Assembly (NCBI RefSeq): GCF_048269565.1
Contig: NZ_JBLXIK010000002.1
Coordinates: forward strand, 62,001 to 126,000
DNA length: 64,000 nt
Source: Maricaulis sp048269565
GTDB taxonomy: Bacteria; Pseudomonadota; Alphaproteobacteria; Caulobacterales; Maricaulaceae
Direction of reading: 5' to 3'
Below are positions 52,700-62,122 of this stretch, piece by piece (the first letter of the stretch is position 1; each line of letters starts with the position of its first letter). The notes below the pieces were generated by a model that saw only the letters and a program-made list of their open reading frames with translations, was not told the DNA's origin and did not search any database. The translations under genes and the position numbers were made by a program.

Positions 52700-54232
52700 T
52701 CACGCGAAATGTTCGGTGAACTTGTCGAGAACGCCCTTCAGTTTGGCCTCAGATTGGTCGCTCACCTTTTTCTCATCACGGATCGCCGTCATGAGGGCGG
52801 CATGCTCGGCGTGGAGATGGCGAAGCAGGTCCGCCTCAAAACGCTTGATGTCGCCAAGTGCAATCCCGTCGAGATAGCCACGCGTACCGGCATAGATCAC
52901 CGCGACCTGTTCTTCCATCGACAGCGGCGAGAATTGCGGCTGTTTCAGAAGTTCGGTCAGACGCTGACCACGGCTCAGCAGTTTTTGCGTTGCGGCGTCG
53001 AGATCGGAACCGAACTGGGCAAAGGCCGCCATTTCGCGGTACTGGGCCAGTTCGCCCTTCATCTTGCCGGCAACCTGCTTCATCGCCTTGGTCTGGGCGG
53101 CAGAACCAACGCGCGACACCGACAGGCCGACGTTCACGGCCGGGCGGATGCCCTGGTAGAACAGGTCGGTTTCCAGGAAGATCTGGCCGTCGGTGATCGA
53201 GATCACATTGGTCGGGATGTAGGCGGACACGTCATTGGCCTGGGTTTCAATGATCGGCAGAGCCGTCATCGAGCCGGAACCATTCGCTTCGTTCAGCTTG
53301 GCCGAACGCTCGAGCAGACGAGAGTGGAGATAGAAGACATCGCCCGGATAGGCTTCGCGGCCCGGCGGGCGGCGCAGCAGCAGGGACATCTGGCGATAGG
53401 CAACAGCCTGCTTGGACAGATCATCATAGACGATCAGCGCATGCATGCCGTTATCGCGGAAATATTCGCCCATGGCCGAGGCGGTAAACGGTGCCAGGAA
53501 CTGCATCGGTGCCGGATCGGACGCCGTTGCAGCCACGACGATGGTGTAATCCATCGCGCCGTTTTCCTCGAGCGTCTTGACGATCTGGGCGACCGTCGAA
53601 CGCTTCTGACCAACCGCGACGTAGATGCAGTAGAGCTTGGCGCTCTCATCATTGCCCTGGTTGATCGCTTTCTGGTTCAGAATGGTGTCGAGCGCGATGG
53701 CGGTCTTGCCGGTCTGGCGGTCACCAATGATCAGCTCGCGCTGGCCACGGCCGACCGGGATCATGGCGTCGATCGCCTTGATGCCCGTTGCCATCGGTTC
53801 GTGAACCGATTTGCGGGGGATGATGCCCGGCGCCTTGACGTCAACGCGGCGGCGTTCGGCGACATCGGCCAGAGGGCCCTTGCCGTCGATCGGCTCACCG
53901 AGACCGTCCATGACGCGACCCAGCAGGCCCTTGCCGACAGCGGTATCGACGATCGAGCCGAGACGCTTGACGGTGTCGCCTTCCTTGATGCCCCGGTCTT
54001 CACCGAAGATCACGCAACCGACATTGTCGCGTTCCAGATTGAGGGCCATGCCCTTAATCCCGCCCGGGAACTCGACGAGTTCACCGGCCGCGACCTCATC
54101 GAGGCCGTAAACGCGCGCAATACCGTCACCGACGGAAAGCACACGACCGACATCCGAAACCTTAGCTTCGGTGCCGTAATTCTTGATCTGATCCTTCAGG
54201 ATCGCAGAAATCTCTGCAGCCCGGATGTCCAT
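52700..54232 (-). CDS. atpA: ATP synthase F1 alpha subunit
   Basis: 510 residues. The non-catalytic nucleotide site has IGDRQTGKTAIALD, and the usual ALIVYDDLSKQAVAYRQMS and LLRRPPGREAYPGDVFYLHS follow. Its start is three bases after the atpH stop. Confidence 0.98.
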   Translation of the reverse strand: MDIRAAEISAILKDQIKNYGTEAKVSDVGRVLSVGDGIARVYGLDEVAAGELVEFPGGIKGMALNLERDNVGCVIFGEDRGIKEGDTVKRLGSIVDTAVGKGLLGRVMDGLGEPIDGKGPLADVAERRRVDVKAPGIIPRKSVHEPMATGIKAIDAMIPVGRGQRELIIGDRQTGKTAIALDTILNQKAINQGNDESAKLYCIYVAVGQKRSTVAQIVKTLEENGAMDYTIVVAATASDPAPMQFLAPFTASAMGEYFRDNGMHALIVYDDLSKQAVAYRQMSLLLRRPPGREAYPGDVFYLHSRLLERSAKLNEANGSGSMTALPIIETQANDVSAYIPTNVISITDGQIFLETDLFYQGIRPAVNVGLSVSRVGSAAQTKAMKQVAGKMKGELAQYREMAAFAQFGSDLDAATQKLLSRGQRLTELLKQPQFSPLSMEEQVAVIYAGTRGYLDGIALGDIKRFEADLLRHLHAEHAALMTAIRDEKKVSDQSEAKLKGVLDKFTEHFA

Positions 54233-54235
54233 GGC

Positions 54236-54796
54236 CTACGCCTCTTTCATCGCATTCTTCATCCCGTCCAGCTTGGTGCGGAGAGATGAGTCGAACATAC
54301 GGGAACCGATCTTCACGATCAGTCCGCCCATTAATTCAGGACGCACTTGCGTGCGCACTTCGATTTCGCGCCCAAAGGCACTTTTCAGAGAAGCCGCAAG
54401 GGCCTCGGTCTGTTTCTTGGTCAGCGCCGCGGCCGATGCCACGTCAGCCCGGACAATGCCGCGATCGGCATCAAGCAGGGCTGCGAAGATCGTCGCGATA
54501 TCGCCGAGTTCGGCGGCGCGGCGGTTTTCCGCGACGACGCCGAAAGCATTCCGGGTCAGCGCGTTGAAACCGGCCTTGTCGGCCAGGGCATTCAACACGC
54601 CGGTTTTCTGCTCGGCCGAATAGAGCGGCGAGGTCAGAAAGTCGGACAATTCATCCGATGTTTCGAGCGCTGCGCGCAGGGCTGACAGGTCCGCAGCAAC
54701 CGCATCAAGGCTGCCCGCGGTCTTGGCCAGCTCGAATACCGCTGTCGCATAGCGACCTGCAGCATTGGCTGTGATGGCGTCTTCGCCGGTGCTCAC
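54236..54796 (-). CDS. atpH: ATP synthase F1 delta subunit
   Basis: 186 residues from a GTG at 54796, giving normal length; another in-frame GTG at 54853 would add 19. Motifs: AGRYATAVFELA at the N-terminus, FLTSPLYSAEQK and the C-terminal RPELMGGLIVKIGSRMFDSS. It fastens F1 to the outer stalk. First gene of the F1 operon; F0 genes (atpB/E/F) are elsewhere, as is usual in alphaproteobacteria. Confidence 0.94.
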   Translation of the reverse strand: MSTGEDAITANAAGRYATAVFELAKTAGSLDAVAADLSALRAALETSDELSDFLTSPLYSAEQKTGVLNALADKAGFNALTRNAFGVVAENRRAAELGDIATIFAALLDADRGIVRADVASAAALTKKQTEALAASLKSAFGREIEVRTQVRPELMGGLIVKIGSRMFDSSLRTKLDGMKNAMKEA

Positions 54797-55193
54797 CGTG
54801 ACGTCACTCTCTGGCTGGGGAAGTGTCTGTGATTCACCGGAAGGTGCAAACACTTGAAAATCAACGATTTGTACGAATGAACGAGTCAGCTTGCGCGACC
54901 CGTCCCCGGGGTTCGGCGCTGCGATAGCACAGGGCGATCAGCGCAGCAAGCCGGAGCAGGTATCGATTCAGCAGGCGGACGACTGTCGCGGCGCCGCCCG
55001 CCGGGGGCAAATCGCCGCAACACGGGGGCCCGACGCCAGGAAATGCGCGCTGTTTCATCAAGGCCAGGCGACGCCCTGGCCTGCCGGCACAGGGCTTTCG
55101 GCCCGCACGGGCGCCCGACCTCCGCCAGCAGGCCGCGAGCCAAATGACGGCGCCGGGCCGGGCCGGGTTTATTTTGACGATCTCACCCCCGCA
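54797..55193. other. Gap of about 400 bases between terC and atpH
   Basis: No gene is supported. It holds the atp promoter and leader plus a few hairpins, the best being an 8-base-pair stem with a six-base loop (55061-55068 with 55075-55082). Open frames here lack ribosome binding sites and family likeness. A small RNA cannot be excluded. Confidence 0.5.
54921..54949 (-). promoter_or_regulatory. Possible promoter of the atp operon
   Basis: On the minus strand TTGCTG (54949-54944), a 17-base spacer and TATCGC (54926-54921), about 125 bases before the chosen atpH GTG. A moderate match to alphaproteobacterial housekeeping promoters. Confidence 0.35.
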
Positions 55194-55940
55194 TCAGTGC
55201 GCCGTATCGCCCTCCCCGGTGCTGGGCATCCCCGCACGGTTCTTCTGGGCGAAGATGTTGAGCACTTCGACGAAGAGCGAGAAGGCGATGGCGAAATAGA
55301 GATAGGCGCGCGGAATATGGAAGCCGACACCGTCCGCGATCAGGGACATGCCGATCAGCAGCAGGAAGGCCAGGGCGAGCATTTTGGTAGTCGGGTGCGA
55401 TTCGATGAAGCGGGAGACGGTGCCGGCAGCAAACAACATTACACCCATGGCGATCACCACGGCCGTGATCATGATGATGATCTGGTCGGTCATGCCAACG
55501 GCGGTGATCACGGAGTCGAGCGAGAAGACCACGTCGATCACCATGATCTGCATCACGATCATGGCGAAGCCGGCAGAGGCGGTGTCCTTTTTGACCTCGG
55601 TCACACCTTCAACCGTGTGGTGGATTTCAAGTGTCCCCTTCGCCAGCAGGAACAGGCCCCCGCCCAGCAGGATCAGATCGCGCACCGACACATCATGTTC
55701 CAACACGGTGAAGAGCGGCGTTTCCAGATGCGCCATCCACACCAGGCTGATCAGCATCAGCACCCGCAGGACCAGGGCCATGGAAAGGCCGATGAAGCGG
55801 GCGCGGGGCCGCTTCTCTTCGGGCAATTGCGCCGCCATCACGGCGACGAAAATGACGTTGTCGACGCCGAGAACGATCTCGAGAAAGGTCAGTGTCGCCA
55901 GCGACATCCAGATTTCGGGCGAAGTCAGTAGTTCGAGCAT
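55194..55940 (-). CDS. TerC-family membrane protein
   Basis: 248 residues from the ATG at 55940, which has AGGA at a good distance; an ATG at 55949 adds three. About seven to eight helices with the family's acidic membrane motifs FLEIVLGVDNVIFV and IDVVFSLDSVITAVG. Members are linked to tellurite resistance or to metal (manganese) handling at the membrane. No ter genes lie nearby, so a metal-export role is more likely than tellurite resistance (inference). Confidence 0.9.
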   Translation of the reverse strand: MLELLTSPEIWMSLATLTFLEIVLGVDNVIFVAVMAAQLPEEKRPRARFIGLSMALVLRVLMLISLVWMAHLETPLFTVLEHDVSVRDLILLGGGLFLLAKGTLEIHHTVEGVTEVKKDTASAGFAMIVMQIMVIDVVFSLDSVITAVGMTDQIIIMITAVVIAMGVMLFAAGTVSRFIESHPTTKMLALAFLLLIGMSLIADGVGFHIPRAYLYFAIAFSLFVEVLNIFAQKNRAGMPSTGEGDTAH

Positions 55941-55961
55941 GGGGAGCATTCCTGTCGGGGA

Positions 55962-58127
55962 TCACATGAAACTATAGGGATCGACATCAATCGTCACGCG
56001 GATCGAGGGCGGGATTTTCACCCGCTCCTTCCAGGCCCGCAGATAGGCTGACAGATCGATGGTCTTGTCGGCGCGCACCAGAATGCGCCGCCGGTGCCAG
56101 CCGCGCACGAGCGCGCGTGGCGGCTCGGCCGGCCCCCAGATCTCGACACCATCGGTCAGCGGTGCGGCTGCGGCATAACGCCCGGCGGCGGCCTCGACTG
56201 CCTGGACGTCGCGCGCCTGAAAACTGATCGCCGCCATACGGCCGAAGGGCGGCAGGCCGAGCGCCTCGCGGGCCATGATCTCGGTTTCGAGGAAGGCGTC
56301 GCGATCGCCGGCGATCAGCGCCTGGATCGCCTCGTGCTCGGGCTGGTGGGTCTGCAGCAGGGCGCGGCCAGGCCGTTCGGCACGGCCGGCACGGCCGGCG
56401 ACCTGGACCAGGGTCTGGAAGGTGCGCTCGCCGGCGCGCGGATCGCCGCCGGCCAGGCCGAGATCGGCATCAATCACCCCGACCAGGGTCAGGTTGGGAA
56501 AGTTGTGCCCCTTGGCGGCGATCTGGGTGCCAACGAGGATATCGATCTCGCCGCGCTCCATCCGGTCGACCAGATCGGGGCCCGAGCTGCTGTCAGAGGA
56601 ATAGATATCGATCCGCGCATCGGGGAAGAGATGTTTCGCCTCCTCGGCGACGCGCTCCACGCCCGGCCCGACACTGGTGAGACTGTCCTCGGCCTGGCAT
56701 TCGGGACAGAATTTCGGCCGCGGCATCGAGAACCCGGTGACATGGCAAACCAGCCGCCCGGTATAGCGATGCTCGACGAGATAGGACTGGGTGTCCGGTG
56801 AGGTCATGCGATGGCCGCAGGCGCGGCACAATACCAGGGGCGCATAGCCGCGCCGGTTGAGATAGAGCAGCACCTGTTCGCCGGCCTGAAGCGTTTCGAC
56901 CATCGCCGCGATCAGCGGCGGCGAGATCCAGCGCCCGGCCTCCGGCGGCGTTTCACGCAGATCGATGGTGTCGACCTGTGGCAGCACCGCCGCTCCGGGC
57001 CGCGCCGGCAGGCGCACATGCACATAGCGCCCGGCCTGGGCATTGGTCAGGCTTTCCAGCGAAGGCGTCGCCGAGGCGAGCACGATCATCGCGCCCTCGA
57101 TCTTGGCCCGCAGCACCGCCAGGTCACGCCCCTGATAGGGCAGGCCCTCATCCTGCTTGTAGGTCGGGTCATGCTCCTCATCGACGATGATGAGTTTGAG
57201 ACGGGTGAAGGGCAGGAACAGGGCCGACCGCGCGCCGACCACGATCCGCGCCCGTCCCTCGGCGACTTCGCGCCAGCAGCGGCGCCGCTCCTTCGGTCCC
57301 GCCGCCGAATGCCAGATCGCCGGCGCACAGCCAAAGCGCGCCTCAAACCGCGACAGCACGGCCGCTGTCAGCGCGATTTCGGGCAGCATGATCAGGATCT
57401 GGGCCGCGGGATCGCGGCGCAGGGTTTCGGCGATCGCCTCGAAATAGACCTCGGTCTTGCCCGAGCCGGTCACCCCGTCGAGCAGGGCCGCCTGGAAACC
57501 GCCGGCCCGGACCAGCCGCCGCAACACGCCGCCGGCCTCGGCCTGCAACATCGTCAGCGACAGGCCTTCGGCCTCGGGATCGGGACTGCCATAGGGCGGA
57601 TCGACCTGGCGGCTGATGGCCATCAGGGCTCCTGCGGTCGCCAGCCCCTTGACGACACCGGCGCCAACGCCGGCCTCGCGCGCGATATCCGCCGCCGAAG
57701 CCTCCCCAAGCGCCAGGGCCGCATCGAGCACGGCGGCGCGGGCGGCTGTCATGCGCGGCGGCTCCTCGCCGCTGACGCGATAAAGCGTTTCGGTCGGCGA
57801 AGGTTTCAGCGCCTCGGCGCTGCGCAGCACCGAGCGCAGGATCACCCCGGGCGGCTGCACCAGATAGCGCGCCAGCCAGTCAACGAATTGCCGCGTTCCC
57901 GCCGGCAAGGGCGCTCCGCCCATCGGCGCCTCGACAGATTTCAACGCCCGCTCGCCCGGCCCCGGCTTGAGGGCCCAGACCACGCCATGCACCATCCGCT
58001 TGCCCAGCGGGGCCAGCACATGATCGCCCAGCCCCAGCTCCAGCCCTTCCGGCACGAGATAGTCGAAGGCCTCCGGCAAGGGCAGCGGAAACAGGATCGA
58101 GGCGCGAGATGACGATTCGGAGGACAC
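55962..58127 (-). CDS. priA: Primosomal helicase PriA
   Basis: 721 residues from a GTG at 58127; the open frame upstream of it mirrors the DUF484 gene. It restarts stalled replication forks. Walker A VTGSGKTEVYFEA is near residue 220, IIVDEEHDPTYKQDEG near 314, and GTQIAAKGHNFPN later. In the zinc-binding part (about 432-475) the first CRACG and last CPEC pairs remain, but the middle pairs read SPDT and CHVT, so three of eight expected cysteines are replaced. Related alphaproteobacteria may share this loss, which I cannot check here. Confidence 0.93.
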   Translation of the reverse strand: MSSESSSRASILFPLPLPEAFDYLVPEGLELGLGDHVLAPLGKRMVHGVVWALKPGPGERALKSVEAPMGGAPLPAGTRQFVDWLARYLVQPPGVILRSVLRSAEALKPSPTETLYRVSGEEPPRMTAARAAVLDAALALGEASAADIAREAGVGAGVVKGLATAGALMAISRQVDPPYGSPDPEAEGLSLTMLQAEAGGVLRRLVRAGGFQAALLDGVTGSGKTEVYFEAIAETLRRDPAAQILIMLPEIALTAAVLSRFEARFGCAPAIWHSAAGPKERRRCWREVAEGRARIVVGARSALFLPFTRLKLIIVDEEHDPTYKQDEGLPYQGRDLAVLRAKIEGAMIVLASATPSLESLTNAQAGRYVHVRLPARPGAAVLPQVDTIDLRETPPEAGRWISPPLIAAMVETLQAGEQVLLYLNRRGYAPLVLCRACGHRMTSPDTQSYLVEHRYTGRLVCHVTGFSMPRPKFCPECQAEDSLTSVGPGVERVAEEAKHLFPDARIDIYSSDSSSGPDLVDRMERGEIDILVGTQIAAKGHNFPNLTLVGVIDADLGLAGGDPRAGERTFQTLVQVAGRAGRAERPGRALLQTHQPEHEAIQALIAGDRDAFLETEIMAREALGLPPFGRMAAISFQARDVQAVEAAAGRYAAAAPLTDGVEIWGPAEPPRALVRGWHRRRILVRADKTIDLSAYLRAWKERVKIPPSIRVTIDVDPYSFM

Positions 58128-58278
58128 GGGCGCAAGTGTGCCCGTTTGCGATCGGGAGTTCAAAGCGGAATAGCGTTGGGGACTCCAGACTCCTCCGCTG
58201 CATTTTCCTCCCCCGGTTTCCTTTTCGGAAACCGAATGGGGCAAGTCTGGTGCCTGATCGCAATGGAGCCGAATCATC

Positions 58279-58965
58279 ATGACGGAAAACGCCGAGGGCA
58301 TGCCTGCCGACCCGCTGGATACCGACCGGGTCCGCGATTTCCTGCTCTCCAATCCGGATTTCGTGCGTGAGGATGCCGAACTGTTCGCCCTGCTGGCCCA
58401 GCGCGATGCCGGTGACGGCGTGATCGATCTTGGCGCGGCAGCGCGCGGCAAGCTGCTGGCCGAGCTGCGCCAGCTCAAATCGCTCAATGCCAGTATTGTC
58501 GAGACCGCGCGCGCCAATCTGGCGACCCAGTCGCAAATCCACATGGCGGTTCTGGCCCTGCTGGAAACCGATTCGCTCGCCGCCCTCGATCGCAAGATAT
58601 CCAGCCGGCTGACCGGTGCGCTGGGCGTCGATGTCTGCCGCGTCCTGATCGAAGGGCACGCGCCGCTGCCGGCAGGCGAATCGATTCTCGGCGCCGCTGA
58701 AGGCTTTGTCGGCGAAGTGCTGGGCAACAAGGTCGAGCGGCTCGGGCCGGTCAATCCGGTGATCGCGCACGCGCTCTATGGCCAACAGGGCGCGCGGGTG
58801 AAGTCCGAGGCGATCGTCAGGCTCGATTTCAATGGCCATGACGGCCTGATGGCGCTGGCCGCGCGCGATCCGGCGATGTTCGAGGCCGGCCAGGGCACGG
58901 AATTGCTCAATTTCCTCGCCCGCAGTGTCGAACGGATGGTCACACGATGGCTGCACGCGAGCTGA
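58279..58965 (+). CDS. DUF484 family protein
   Basis: 228 residues, a GAF-like fold family found directly before xerC in many proteobacteria. N-terminal VRDFLLSNPDFVREDAEL and a coiled middle (KLLAELRQLKSLNASIVE) are typical. The function is unknown; the steady link with xerC suggests a role in chromosome resolution or its control. Overlaps xerC by 19 bases. Confidence 0.9.
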   Translation: MTENAEGMPADPLDTDRVRDFLLSNPDFVREDAELFALLAQRDAGDGVIDLGAAARGKLLAELRQLKSLNASIVETARANLATQSQIHMAVLALLETDSLAALDRKISSRLTGALGVDVCRVLIEGHAPLPAGESILGAAEGFVGEVLGNKVERLGPVNPVIAHALYGQQGARVKSEAIVRLDFNGHDGLMALAARDPAMFEAGQGTELLNFLARSVERMVTRWLHAS

Positions 58966-59882
58966 ACCTCCCCCTCGCCAATGCGCGCCTGGCCTTCGGC
59001 CAGCACCTGGCGGGCGAGCGCCGGCTGAGCCCGAAAACCGTCGAGGCCTATGGCCGCGATCTCGACCAGTTCGCCGCCTTTCTCGGCGCACACCTCGGCC
59101 ATACCATCAGCCTGGATGACCTGGCCGGGCTGAAGGCCACGGATTTTCGCGCCTTCATGGCGTCACGCCGCCGCGACGGGCTGTCGGCCCGGTCGCTGGC
59201 CCGTTCGCTCTCGGCGATTCGGACCTTTTATAGTTATGCGGAGCGGCGCTGGGGCGTCGAGAATGCCGCCCTGACCCTGATCGAGGCCCCGAAGCAGGGC
59301 CGCTCCAAACCCAAACCGGTCAGCGAGAGCGGCGCCCGGGCGCTGATCGATGAGGCCGGCCGGTCAAGGGGAAGCGACTGGATCGAGGCGCGTGATGTCG
59401 CGGTCTTGTCGCTGCTCTACGGCTGCGGCCTGCGCATCTCCGAGGCGCTCGCCCTGACGGGCCGGGACCGGGATTTGCCCGAGAGCATCCAGATCACGGG
59501 CAAGGGCGGCAAGACGCGCCTGGTGCCGATCCTGCCCGTGGTGCGCGAAGCGGTGGCGCATTATGCGGCGCTCTGCCCGTTCGAGCTGCCCGCCGGGCAG
59601 GCACTCTTCCGCGGCGTCCGGGGCGGCGCGCTGGGCGCACGCGCGGTCCAGAAGCGGATGGAGGATTTGCGGGCAGGCCTCGGCCTTGGCCCGACCGCGA
59701 CGCCGCACGCCCTGCGGCATTCCTTCGCGACGCACTTGCTCGCCCATGGCGGTGATTTACGGGCGATCCAGGAATTGCTCGGCCATGCCAGCCTGTCGAC
59801 AACACAGATCTATGCCGATGTCGAAACCTCGCGCCTGATGGCGATCTATGACGGCGCACATCCGCGGGCGCGGTCGCGCTGA
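58947..59882 (+). CDS. xerC: Tyrosine recombinase XerC
   Basis: 311 residues. The N-terminal SAM-like core-binding domain (about 14-105) and a catalytic domain with the full R-K-H-R-H-Y set: YGCGLRISEALAL, GKGGKTRLVP, HALRHSFATHL and LLGHASLSTTQIYADV (tyrosine). With XerD it resolves chromosome dimers at dif. The DUF484 neighbour marks it as the housekeeping enzyme rather than a phage integrase. Confidence 0.94.
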   Translation: MAARELNLPLANARLAFGQHLAGERRLSPKTVEAYGRDLDQFAAFLGAHLGHTISLDDLAGLKATDFRAFMASRRRDGLSARSLARSLSAIRTFYSYAERRWGVENAALTLIEAPKQGRSKPKPVSESGARALIDEAGRSRGSDWIEARDVAVLSLLYGCGLRISEALALTGRDRDLPESIQITGKGGKTRLVPILPVVREAVAHYAALCPFELPAGQALFRGVRGGALGARAVQKRMEDLRAGLGLGPTATPHALRHSFATHLLAHGGDLRAIQELLGHASLSTTQIYADVETSRLMAIYDGAHPRARSR

Positions 59883-59891
59883 GGCCGGGCC

Positions 59892-60440
59892 TCAGGCCGC
59901 GAGCTGGGCCCGGTCGTGCGACCAGAACGTCACCTCAAACCCCTCTTCAGGGTCCATAATGGTCGCCCCCTGTGTGAAGCCGGCTTTTTCAAGCACGCGA
60001 TGCGAGGGATTGCGGTCGCTGCGGGTGCGGGCGATGACGCGCTTGACCTCGTCATGGGCATAGGCCCAGCCCATCAAGGCATTGACCGCCTCGGTCGCGA
60101 GGCCGCGTTCACGATAGGAGACCAGCATGGAATAGCCGATTTCCACCTCACCCTCTTCGGTCGGAGCCCCCTGAAAGCCACCAATCCCGAGCAAGCGATT
60201 CATGATCGGCGATATATAGACCCAGGAGTACCAGCCGACATGCTCGGGGTGTTCCACGAGCCGGTCCCGATTCCATTCGATCTGCGGTGTATCCATCAGT
60301 TCCGGCGGCCAGGACGGCTCGGGCTCGACACCCAGCGCGGCGAAAAAGGCCTTGCGGTCCGTCAGTTGCAGTTCCGCCAGCTCCCGGTCGAGAGCAACCA
60401 GGCGCAGGCGTTGTGAGACGATTTCGGTTCTGTCAGACAT
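59892..60440 (-). CDS. GNAT-family N-acetyltransferase
   Basis: 182 residues from the ATG at 60440; an ATG at 60455 is possible. GNAT features: EIGYSMLVSYRERGLATEAV, then RNPSHRVLEKAGF. Substrate unknown. It is convergent with xerC, nine bases apart, and separate from lpd by about 220 bases. Confidence 0.83.
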   Translation of the reverse strand: MSDRTEIVSQRLRLVALDRELAELQLTDRKAFFAALGVEPEPSWPPELMDTPQIEWNRDRLVEHPEHVGWYSWVYISPIMNRLLGIGGFQGAPTEEGEVEIGYSMLVSYRERGLATEAVNALMGWAYAHDEVKRVIARTRSDRNPSHRVLEKAGFTQGATIMDPEEGFEVTFWSHDRAQLAA

Positions 60441-60658
60441 TGAACTGCATTCCATCTACTCGAGCCGCACACCATTCCACGCGGACGGACAGGTCGGCAC
60501 CGTGGCGCGATCAGGGCAGTCATGCGGCACTGTTCAAGGCTTGTCGTCACAAGTTTTTGCGAAATGGCCCTTGCCGCGACCTGCCCGATACTGTCAATCG
60601 AGCGCTCCGGTGACAAGCCTGACCCGGAACGGAAATATACCCGATTCCCCGCCGCCTG

Positions 60659-62062
60659 TCAGGCCTGCATGCTCCAGCCCTCGACCCCCATCGCCGCCTG
60701 GCGCACGGCTTCGGTCAGGGTCGGGTGCGGATGACAGGTGCGGGCGACATCCTCGGACGAGGCGCGGAACTCCATCGCCAGACAGATTTCCGCAATCATC
60801 TCGCCGACATTGGCGCCGATCATGTGAGCGCCGAGAATCTCGTCGGTCTCGGCATCAGCGAGGATTTTGACGAAGCCATCGGTGGCGTGATTGGCGCGGG
60901 CCCGGGAATTGGCCTGGAAGGGGAATTTGCCCTTCTTGTATTTGCGGCCTTCCTGCTTGAGCTCATCCTCGGTTTTGCCGACCGAGGCCAGCTCGGGATA
61001 GGTGTAGACGACGCCGGGAATGACGCCGTAATTCACATGCCCGGCCTTGCCGGCAATGCGTTCGGCGCAAGCCACGCCTTCATCCTCGGCCTTGTGGGCG
61101 AGCATCGGGCCGGTGGTGCAATCACCAACCACCCAGACATTCTCCGCCGAAGTGCGGAAATGGTCATTGGCGATGATGCCGCGGGCATCGGGCTCGATGC
61201 CGACATTTTCCAGACCCAGACCGGCGGTAAAGGGCCGGCGGCCGATGCAGACCAGCACGGTATCGGCCTCAATCGTCTCGGCCTCGCCGCCCTTGGCCGG
61301 TTCCAGCGTCACTTTCAGCGTGTCAGGATCGGAACTGTCGACACCGGTCACCTTGGTGCCGAGGCGGAATTCCATGCCTTGTTTGGCAAAAATGCGCTGG
61401 GCCGCCTTGGCCAGCTCATTGTCCATGCCCGGCAGGATGCGGTCGAGATATTCGACCACCACAACCTCGGCGCCGAGGCGGCGCCAGACCGAACCGAGTT
61501 CGAGCCCGATCACGCCGGCACCGATCAGGACCAGGCGGCCGGGAACCTTTTTCAGGTCCAGCGCACCGGTCGAGGAAACAATGCGCGCCTCGTCGATCGT
61601 CACGCCCGGCAGCGGGGTAACTTCGGAACCGGTGGCGATGACGATGTGTTTGGTGTCGAGCACCGAAGTGCCGCTATCGGTTTCGACCTGAACCTTGCCT
61701 TGGCCGAGAATCTTGCCCTTGCCGCGGATATATTCGGCGCCGTTTTTCTTGAACAGGAATTCGATACCCTTGGTGAGGCCGTCGACGGTGTCGTCCTTGT
61801 GGGCCAGCATGGCCGGCAGGTTGAGTTCGACCTCTCCAGTGACAATGCCCATCGCCGCAAATTCGGTCGTCGCGCTCTCGAACAGTTCGGAGGCGTGCAG
61901 CATTGCCTTGGAGGGAATGCAGCCGACATTGAGACACGTCCCGCCCAGCTTGCCGCGCATTTCGATGCAGGCAACTTTCAGGCCGAGCTGGCCGGCCCGG
62001 ATGGCGCAGTTATAGCCGCCAGGGCCGCCGCCGATAATGACGAGATCATAGGGCTTTGACAT
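60659..62062 (-). CDS. lpd: Dihydrolipoamide dehydrogenase (E3)
   Basis: 467 residues. FAD motif IIGGGPGGYNCAIRAGQLG, the redox disulfide C43/C48 in GGTCLNVGCIPSKAM, an NAD-binding VLIGAGVIGLELGSVW, and the active-site HPHPTLTEA at the C-terminus are all intact. It reoxidises the lipoyl arms of the oxoglutarate complex encoded just upstream (sucB, 60 bases away). Confidence 0.96.
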   Translation of the reverse strand: MSKPYDLVIIGGGPGGYNCAIRAGQLGLKVACIEMRGKLGGTCLNVGCIPSKAMLHASELFESATTEFAAMGIVTGEVELNLPAMLAHKDDTVDGLTKGIEFLFKKNGAEYIRGKGKILGQGKVQVETDSGTSVLDTKHIVIATGSEVTPLPGVTIDEARIVSSTGALDLKKVPGRLVLIGAGVIGLELGSVWRRLGAEVVVVEYLDRILPGMDNELAKAAQRIFAKQGMEFRLGTKVTGVDSSDPDTLKVTLEPAKGGEAETIEADTVLVCIGRRPFTAGLGLENVGIEPDARGIIANDHFRTSAENVWVVGDCTTGPMLAHKAEDEGVACAERIAGKAGHVNYGVIPGVVYTYPELASVGKTEDELKQEGRKYKKGKFPFQANSRARANHATDGFVKILADAETDEILGAHMIGANVGEMIAEICLAMEFRASSEDVARTCHPHPTLTEAVRQAAMGVEGWSMQA

Positions 62063-62122
62063 TTTGGGCCTCTCCGATGGCAGGCAGGATATGTGATGCG
62101 CGGGGCAGGCCCGCAGGCTTGA

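Noticed and set aside
52709..54289. Open frame of 526 codons antisense to atpA
   Set aside because: Shadow of a highly conserved ATP synthase subunit.
58128..58754. N-terminal extension of priA
   Set aside because: It is antisense to the DUF484 gene; starting at 58127 gives the normal PriA length.
58947..59882. Phage or integron integrase
   Set aside because: The DUF484 neighbour, ordinary base composition and lack of nearby phage genes or tRNA attachment site support housekeeping xerC.
60441..60658. Possible small gene or RNA in the gap before lpd
   Set aside because: Only a weak, widely separated GGCTTGTC inverted repeat is visible; nothing supports a gene.
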